A DNA stretch of 64,000 nucleotides. Origin: Beta vulgaris subsp. vulgaris. Its lineage: Eukaryota > Streptophyta > Magnoliopsida > Caryophyllales > Amaranthaceae. The stretch's first letter is position 1, and every line of letters begins with the position of its first letter. Shown one piece after another: positions 57,384 to 64,000 of this stretch. The translations under genes and the position numbers were made by a program. The notes below the pieces were generated by a model. That model did no database searches, was not told where the DNA came from, and saw only the letters and a list, made by a program, of their open reading frames with translations. The DNA lies in the NCBI RefSeq assembly GCF_026745355.1, contig NC_079210.1:8680197-8744196 (forward strand). The letters are read 5' to 3'.

Positions 57384-57818
57384 TGTTACGTGTGATCAAA
57401 GGTTATATAGAAATATACCCTTCATAGATTAGAGTTGTTACTTTCATAACCTCCCCTTTAATCACTAATTAAGGATCTTTAATACACTGATTAAGAATCC
57501 TAATAGTCATTAAACGGATAATGTACACAATACAACGGTTGGAAACCGTAAACGCACCTTTTCACATCCCCAAAATAGAAGACCCGTCGCGACTAGCGAT
57601 ATAGATCGCGAGTCGCGACAAAGCACTGGTCGCAACCCGCGACACCTGTCGCGATTCGCGACGGCCCCCAGGTGTCGCAACCCGCGACCAACCTTCTATT
57701 TTTGCTTGGTTTTCCTCGTGCCTTTGCGTTTTTGCGTACTCTAATCTTTACCATACTAGACCTCCTCCTCTTCTAGTATATGATCATGAAAATCCATTAC
57801 ACTATAAATGTTCCAACA
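57384..57818 (-). mobile_element. Solo LTR, 435 bp, with TCGCGA cluster
   Basis: On the minus strand it starts TGTTGGAACATTTATAG and ends CACGTAACA. CTCCC flanks both sides (57379-57383, 57819-57823). Between 57588 and 57695 are many GTCGCGA/CGCGACC motifs in both orientations. Termini suggest Ty1/copia. No internal region remains. Confidence 0.8.
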
Positions 57819-57823
57819 CTCCC

Positions 57824-58885
57824 CTCTTATAATTTACCACTGTTGCTAAGCAGATTGACCTCATCATAGTCCAAACCTCATGCTTCAAACTTGTAGGGCC
57901 TTTTTCTCTTAGGGTCTAAAAGGGTACATTCCAGAATTATCTACCCATTGTCCTATAAAAAATTTCAAATTATGAATGATAGCATTAGAAAACATAAACT
58001 GCCAAAGATCACCTGAATAACCACAATCTAAGGTTTCAAATATAGTGTTGGGCTCCTGACAACAATTGGACCAGGTAAATGGTAGCCCATGAGCTAGAAT
58101 ATCTACCAAGCTAAGGTCCATTTTCCAGGATGATTAAGACCTAGAATATGCTTTTTAGCACTCAGCTTTTGTGAAATACTCAACTTGGTTAAAATGACCC
58201 AAAATAACTAAGTTATGTTTGCTTTGAACATGTAAGGACAAATCATTCCAAACTAAAATCCTGTCACTAAGTTGACGTGCAACATAAACAAAAACAACAA
58301 AATACTTAAAAGAAAACTTCTTATTAATACATACCATGAAATTATCCTTAAGTACAAGCGGAGCGATCTCCACTAAAGGAGACCAAGACAAAAAAGAGAC
58401 CCCCACTTTGCCCTTGCACATCTACACCACATGATTGGTGAACTCAAACAGACTGAAAATTGGTGATATATCATGGACATTACAAAGTGTTTCCTGCATA
58501 AATACGATATCTAAGGAGTACAACTTCATTAAGTGACTAATATATAACAACGTCGCACCCTCAGCTAAGGCGGCACATCAGCTGTCCTGTTTCATTCTCC
58601 TCTTAAAGGTTGTGGTCAGACGCACCACCATACTCTAACTTAGATAGAAACTTAAAATCCCCATTGAACTAAAAACGATATTCCTTTTCCCCAACCACAA
58701 GACCATGATACTCCTTCTGCACCTTATTTTTCTTCGAGTCCAAAGTTGAGAAAGAAGCACCCAACATACCCGTCCCCTCTAGGGACCCAGCACGCAACAG
58801 ACGCTTTTACCCCACTGAACCATGTGGCTCTAACTCTTTGGCCAAAATACCAGTTGCACGCCACTTACCCCGCCTAATGTGGGAA
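57824..58885 (-). pseudogene. LINE endonuclease domain, broken
   Basis: Minus-strand blocks: DIVFMQETLCNVHDI (about 58480-58530), GVSFLSWSPLVEIAP, DRILVWNDLSLHV, LVILGHFNQVE (58155-58421) and MDLSLVDILAHGLPFTWSN (58060-58121). They follow the order of the apurinic-type endonuclease at the start of LINE ORF2, which nicks the target DNA. Catalytic His/Asp context is degraded and stops are present. 58560-58885 would be the region just before ORF2. A solo LTR adjoins at 58891. Confidence 0.7.
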
Positions 58886-58890
58886 CATAG

Positions 58891-60693
58891 TGTAACACCC
58901 CGATAATTCTCTCATTTCCAAACTATCTGTTCAATATAAAACTTAGAGAATCATCAAAGCATTATCGCCCGTGTGATAACGTATCGGCTTATTCAGAATT
59001 TTGTAGCAGAAAACATAATAACTAACTTTAGAGTTGAAATTTAATTAACAACAAAGTCAAGTTCAAAAGTCAACTAACAACGTCAACGTCAACTTAAAAC
59101 AAAGCTAACTTGAAGTATATAACTAATGTACGCTAAATAATTTAAAATACACAAGCTCTCCAATCCCAAACCCAATGATGCATTATTTTCAAACCTGTAG
59201 ATGACAATGCACTATTGATCTACAAAGAGTCTGCTCACCAAAATGTACAAGATCAATAAGGTATAGCCATGCATGATCAACATACACAAACAAAAGTACG
59301 TAATCAACAAAGCTGAGTACTAGATAATAAATAAACAAACAAACAAACCTAACATGATACTACAGGAATAAATTATAATATAATAACTTGCAGATAACTC
59401 TTACTAAACTAAATTCCACAACCAATAACTCAATTACTTTAAATGGAATAGACAATGGAACGAGTTGTCTGGCTAAAAATCAGCCTTCCCTTTAGAAGAG
59501 AAAATATGGGTGCGACTCCGTATTCCCATGAACTACGATATCAAAAAAAATTTAAAATAAAAATAAGAACAATGATCAATATGATCCCAAGAAAAGCCAT
59601 GGGCTACCACCATGTACTCCAACTCTCTACTAGTCCAACACTTCAGACGAGCACAAGTCTAAAGCTATTACTATAAACCCTTTTGGAAGGGTATGTCAGG
59701 CTTCTCCATTAATGAGAAGCGCATTTGAGTTGACGTGCTATAAACCCAATTAACAAATTGGGGAGCCGCCTTCAGATTTCATTTTTTCAAGGCAATAATT
59801 TATAAATCATTACCAAGCGAGATTGAGATCTAACTAGAGTTAGATCTCGAAAAACCGTCCGATTGTCAAAATTGGACACAACTGACCCCATCCATGAGAT
59901 CTCTTGCCATGCAAACCCTAACCAATCAAAACGACCTCCAGCAATTAACACAACTAACAAGCAGCATATTGTAACAAACACAACACCCATACTAACTCAC
60001 CCACAAACTAAACAACTTAACAAAATTTCCAACACGTACTAGGGGAAGGAGAGAGCCAACAAAAGAGGATGGTAAATTCCACACGAACCGGGGAGGGGGA
60101 AGGGGACGCCTAAACGTAAGCCCACGTTATACTAACAGGGAAGGGGAGCCCAATCTAAAACTAACACTAATCTAGGAAGGGAAGGGGGTAGGGGAAGCCC
60201 AAACTGATACTAACTCTAACCTAGGGAGGGGAGAGGATAGGGGAAGGCCGAAACCGCGACACCAGGGGGAGGGGAAGAGAGAGGCCCAACAACACAGAAA
60301 CGGGGGAGGGGGTGAGGAACCCGACGCACCACCAGGGGTGGGGGAGGGAGCTGCTGGAAATACTAGGATAAGGGTGAAACTACCAAGGACAGGGTGAGAC
60401 TCGACGACGCAACAAAGGAGGGGTGTTTTAACCGGCGAACACCGAACCAGAACCGACTTAGAAGAACGGAAAGCAAAGAAACCCACCGACTTAAAAGAAC
60501 GAAAGGCTAAGAAAACTGCCAACAAGAAGAACGAAAAAGCAACGACAAAAAACTAGAGGAACTCGCCGGAGAATAGGCCGCCGGCTTGCGCGGCGCCGGA
60601 ACTCCGGCGAGTTCCTAGGATTTGTTTTGGGGAAAGGGGTTTTAATGAGAGAAGGCAGAGAAAAGATATTTAGAGGAGTAGAATTAGTTGTAA
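58891..60693 (+). mobile_element. TGTAACACCCC-type LTR, copy 1, probable solo
   Basis: Begins TGTAACACCCCGATAATTC. The first ~800 bases match the copy at 61971 at roughly three-quarters identity (for example GTGTGATAACGTATCGGC). CATAG occurs just before it (58886-58890) and at 60694-60698, giving a 1803-bp LTR, though it would end AA, not CA. 60050-60330 is G-rich with AGGGGAGGGG runs. No coding; the minus-strand frame at 60172-60525 is low complexity. Confidence 0.55.
60557..60616. repeat. GC-rich 15-bp inverted repeat
   Basis: Arms AGGAACTCGCCGGAG (60557-60571) and CTCCGGCGAGTTCCT (60602-60616) are perfectly complementary. The 30-base spacer itself contains GCCGGC and GGCGCC. It would form a strong hairpin in RNA or single-stranded DNA, near the 3' end of the LTR. 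Confidence 0.9.
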
Positions 60694-60698
60694 CATAG

Positions 60699-61970
60699 TT
60701 GTTTGGCCTAATTAGTGAAAAAGTTGGGTTTCAAATCCCTAGTGGTCGAGATTGTTTCTTCTTGTCGGAAGGAACAAGTTTTTCCTCTTAAAAATCTCTT
60801 GTGTTTCTTTAGCTTGTTTTATTGTTTTCTTTTTATAATAACGCAAAAGTACGTTTATTTCAGACATATTCGTGTTTTCCTATTGAAATAACACGTTATT
60901 CAAATTTTATTTATATATTTTCCTTAATTTGCATATTATATTTTTACGTTTTTTAACATAAATAATATAATGTTAATACCATACTACTCCACAAAGTTCA
61001 TTATCAACAATAAAAAAAAAAAAAACATGAATACCATACTACTAAAGTTGGAGGAGCCACAGAGTTGGCATGTCCACAATCTAATTTTCACTTTTTAAAG
61101 TCCACTTTGGCATTTTCACAATCACTGCCAACAAAAATGTCTCCAACATTTACCATATATTCGGTTAATCAATTTATAATAATCTAAAAAAAAAATATTT
61201 GGTTTTTCGGTTAACCGTTTTATAGAAAAATCATAACCATAATCGTATCATTCAATCATAATTTTTACCGATCGGTAACTTGAATCATTTAATTCTTTTT
61301 TTTTTTGTGCCGTTACCTTCCACTTTAAACGATTTTTCGATACGATTTTTTGATTTCGTTTTTTTTTGTGAACACCCTACTAGGCTACTAGCAAGGATGA
61401 CCTTGATACAGTCAAGTAGACCACTGGCTGAAGCCGCTCAACGAGTCTAGTGGCTATTAACGGGCCTTGATAATATATGTCACGCTTCTTACTATTTGTT
61501 AAAGCCCAATTTTCTACCAACTATCACTTTGGGCCTTTCTTGGTTACCCCATTAACGGGCCTTTTTCCAAGTGGCAAATCAGCAATTTTAATTACTTGTT
61601 TGTTATGTTCTAACACTATCAACTCTTTCTTAAATTAAACGAACCAATGCAAATTGTAATCTTTAGCTGCTTTCTGATAAGATCTAGGCGTAGCCATGTG
61701 AATGAGCTGGCTAACAAAAGGCTTCAGTTGTTAGGGTAATCGCTTGCACCCAGTCAGCAGTGCTTGGAATTATACTTGCAAACATAGTCTTTTAAGATGG
61801 GAGGAAATGCTACAAATTAGAGCTTAGAGAGTGTTGTGAGTGTGTAAGATGTGATTTAAGAGGCACCATAGTTGCATAAAAGACTAGCAGGGCCGGATTA
61901 TGATATAGTGTAAACATGCAGCCACACAATTTATGTTTAACGGGCTAGTGCTTTCTTACCCAATTGGCAC
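60699..61970. other. No recognised gene; decayed repeats
   Basis: AT-rich. 61150-61380 is a likely hAT-type MITE remnant with CGGTTAACCG and runs of T, ending GTGAACACCCTA. 61400-61640 and 61860-61960 show nothing coding. Confidence 0.35.
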
Positions 61971-64000
61971 TGTAACACCCCGATAATTCTCTCTTTCAGA
62001 AATACCTTTTAATATAAAACGTAGAGAATTGTTAAAGCGTTATTTCCCGTGTGATAACGTATCGGCTTATTCAGAATTTTGCAGCGGAAAACATCTAACT
62101 AAACTTCATACTTTATTATCATAAATAAATAAATAAGTACTTTAAAACCAAACAATATAAATAAGTCTACTCAAACAACTTATTAAAGTACGTTCCTACT
62201 AATGCATAATTTAAGATACACTAGATTACACAAGCTCTCCATTTCCAAATTTCCAAAGATGCACATCTGCGAACTTGTAAATATCAATGCTTTAAAGAAT
62301 CTGCTTGCCAAAATGGGTCATCACATGATCAATAAGGCAAAGCCATGATCAACAATCACAAACAAAGCACCTAATCAGCAAAGTTGAGTACTACATACTA
62401 ATACATAAACATTTCTAACATGATACTAATAAATAACATGCAGGGATAAAATAATAGTATAACAATATAACATTCTATAGATAACTTCTACTGAACTAAA
62501 CTTTCAACATCTTTTTATTACTTTAATGGAATAGTTATTGGACTTAAGTTGTCTTATCTACTAATGCATTCACCTACGAAGACGAAATACGGGAGCTACC
62601 ACGCATTTCAGAATGACCTGCGATATCGAAGAACCTTTGCTAACTGTAATAGGGATGATGATCAATCCATCTCCCATAAAAAGACATGGCTCGCTCACCA
62701 TGTACCCCAACTCCCAATGTCCAACTCTAGACATGCACCAGACTAAAGTCTATAACTATCCTCGTTACACTTTGCGTTATTTACAAATTATTACTTGTTA
62801 TGACACACGCACAAGCAACACAGAAACATTAAATCAATCATTCACATTTGAACTTCTTTTATCTTAGGATTTAATAAGTGATTACAACTTACAACTCAAG
62901 ATTACTTCCTTCAATCTCAATCTTTTTTATTTTTGTTGAACATAGCCAACAATCAATCTTACCTTTCAAAGGCATAACTTGTCAACTTACCATATAAGGT
63001 CCATAGTCCTTATAGAGTAATGAAAATAATACTTGTAAGGGAACACATGAATAAACATGATTCAATCTCAATAATATATTAATTTCCCCGTGTGAATTGA
63101 TAAATAAAGTTCTCATCCACATGCTTGCATCAATAATCCCATACAAATATGACAATCTTTAACTCACACTCAATCTCATAATTAACATGCTTGCACACAG
63201 GCATAAAACATGTAAAATTCAATCATACTAGAAATCACATATGAACTTATAAAGTTCCTATACATGATACTACAACTTTTCCTCCTTAAATCATGATACT
63301 AAATCACATAGCACACAGATATGTACGTACCTTGTGTAGACAAATTGAGATGCCACTTTTCTAACCTAAAAGTTGCCTAGGGAATAATTTCCGACTAACA
63401 AAATACAAAATATTGGTATATCAATATACCAATAAATTTTCAGCAATAAAACTTCACTTAAAAACGTGTCAAAACCTTTTCTAAAATTCTTTTGACGCCA
63501 ACATTAAATATTTCAAACCTTAAAATATGGTACTACTAAAATAGGCTTTTAAAACCTCAAAAATCAAGACTTTAATATTTAAATCTCTCTTGAATATAAA
63601 ATATTAAATCTGATTTTTTTTTTTTTTTTGCTTATAATATGAAACATATAATCTGAAATAATTAAAGATATAATCTTTAAACAATAATTTAACAAAATAA
63701 TACTTAGAAATATTAAATCAATATATATGAAATCAATATATAAGAATACGAGAAAAAGAATCAAAAGAAAAAGGGGAGAAAAGGAGCGAAATACCGAAAT
63801 CACGAATGAAATATGGCAGCAAAATTGCGAAACTTGCAGAGACCATAACTGATAGAATAATAATCGGAATTGAGTGATTCTTGAGCCTAAGTTCAATGAC
63901 TTTTCGAGATCTACAATTTCTTAGAACGAATTTTTGGCTAAAAATAAACTGAACTATGAGAAATCTGGACAATCAGATTCAGGTGAGAGGAAAAAAACGA
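61971..64000 (+). mobile_element. TGTAACACCCC-type LTR, copy 2, cut by the window end
   Basis: Same start, TGTAACACCCCGATAATTC, as copy 1, and the same order of blocks through at least 62740, diverging after that. The right end lies beyond the window, so whether a full element follows is unknown. The two copies differ enough to be separate insertions. Confidence 0.6.

Noticed and set aside
60172..60525. 117-codon minus-strand frame rich in Pro, Ser and Phe
   Set aside because: It is the complement of G-rich AGGGGAGGGG runs in an LTR. The composition is low complexity and no domain is seen.
63579..63972. Hydrophobic minus-strand frames of 105 and 79 codons
   Set aside because: A/T-biased chance frames in an LTR-like region with no conserved motif.

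Overview
This is AT-rich plant nuclear DNA. It has interrupted genes, long LTR retrotransposons, CACTA, hAT, Mutator-like and Helitron transposons, and no bacterial-type operons. The intronless type 1 ribosome-inactivating protein gene near the left end suggests a eudicot, plausibly Caryophyllales, where such genes are common. The species cannot be fixed from the sequence alone. Only three ordinary host genes are convincing: the ribosome-inactivating protein (2591-3427, +), an F-box protein (4154-5338, -) and a nodulin-like/MFS membrane transporter (31922-33727, -). Nearly everything else is mobile DNA in various states of decay.

Layout. 0-6.2 kb: the toxin-family gene and the F-box gene face each other tail to tail. 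The F-box 3' flank is duplicated upstream of the RIP gene, and that upstream copy is split by a non-autonomous Helitron whose empty site is preserved in the other copy. 6.4-15.8 kb: a complete Ty3/gypsy element of the Tat lineage on the minus strand, with near-identical LTRs, a second (archaeal-type) RNase H, broken gag-pol frames and a spliced antisense accessory gene. 16.3-17.4 and 30.4-31.3 kb: two copies, in opposite orientation, of a terminal-inverted-repeat element filled with TGAAC/TGAAT pentamers. 18.9-21.1 kb: a 5'-truncated LINE. 21.3-23.0 kb: a small inverted-repeat element split by a solo LTR. 23.0-28.6 kb: remnants of two different Rep/helicase Helitrons with an RPA-like gene, plus a fold-back Mutator-like MITE. 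31.9-33.7 kb: the transporter gene.

34.4-58.9 kb is a stack of nested insertions. A minus-strand LINE was split by a ~20-kb Ogre-like LTR element (35324 to about 55181). That element carries LTRs, primer sites, poly-G tracts and an 86-bp minisatellite but no recognisable gag-pol. It was invaded by three CACTA elements, each with a matching 3-bp target duplication. The middle CACTA contains a hAT element with a perfect 8-bp target duplication and a solo LTR. A further solo LTR with a dense cluster of TCGCGA sites and a possible organelle-derived segment interrupt the LINE at 56.2-57.8 kb. 58.9-64 kb holds two copies of a TGTAACACCCC-type LTR.

The host genes have no evident functional partnership. 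RIP and F-box genes are often multicopy, and the local duplication suggests the window cuts through a locally amplified RIP/F-box region. Coordinates of degenerate elements are approximate. Boundaries with a stated target-site duplication were read base by base.
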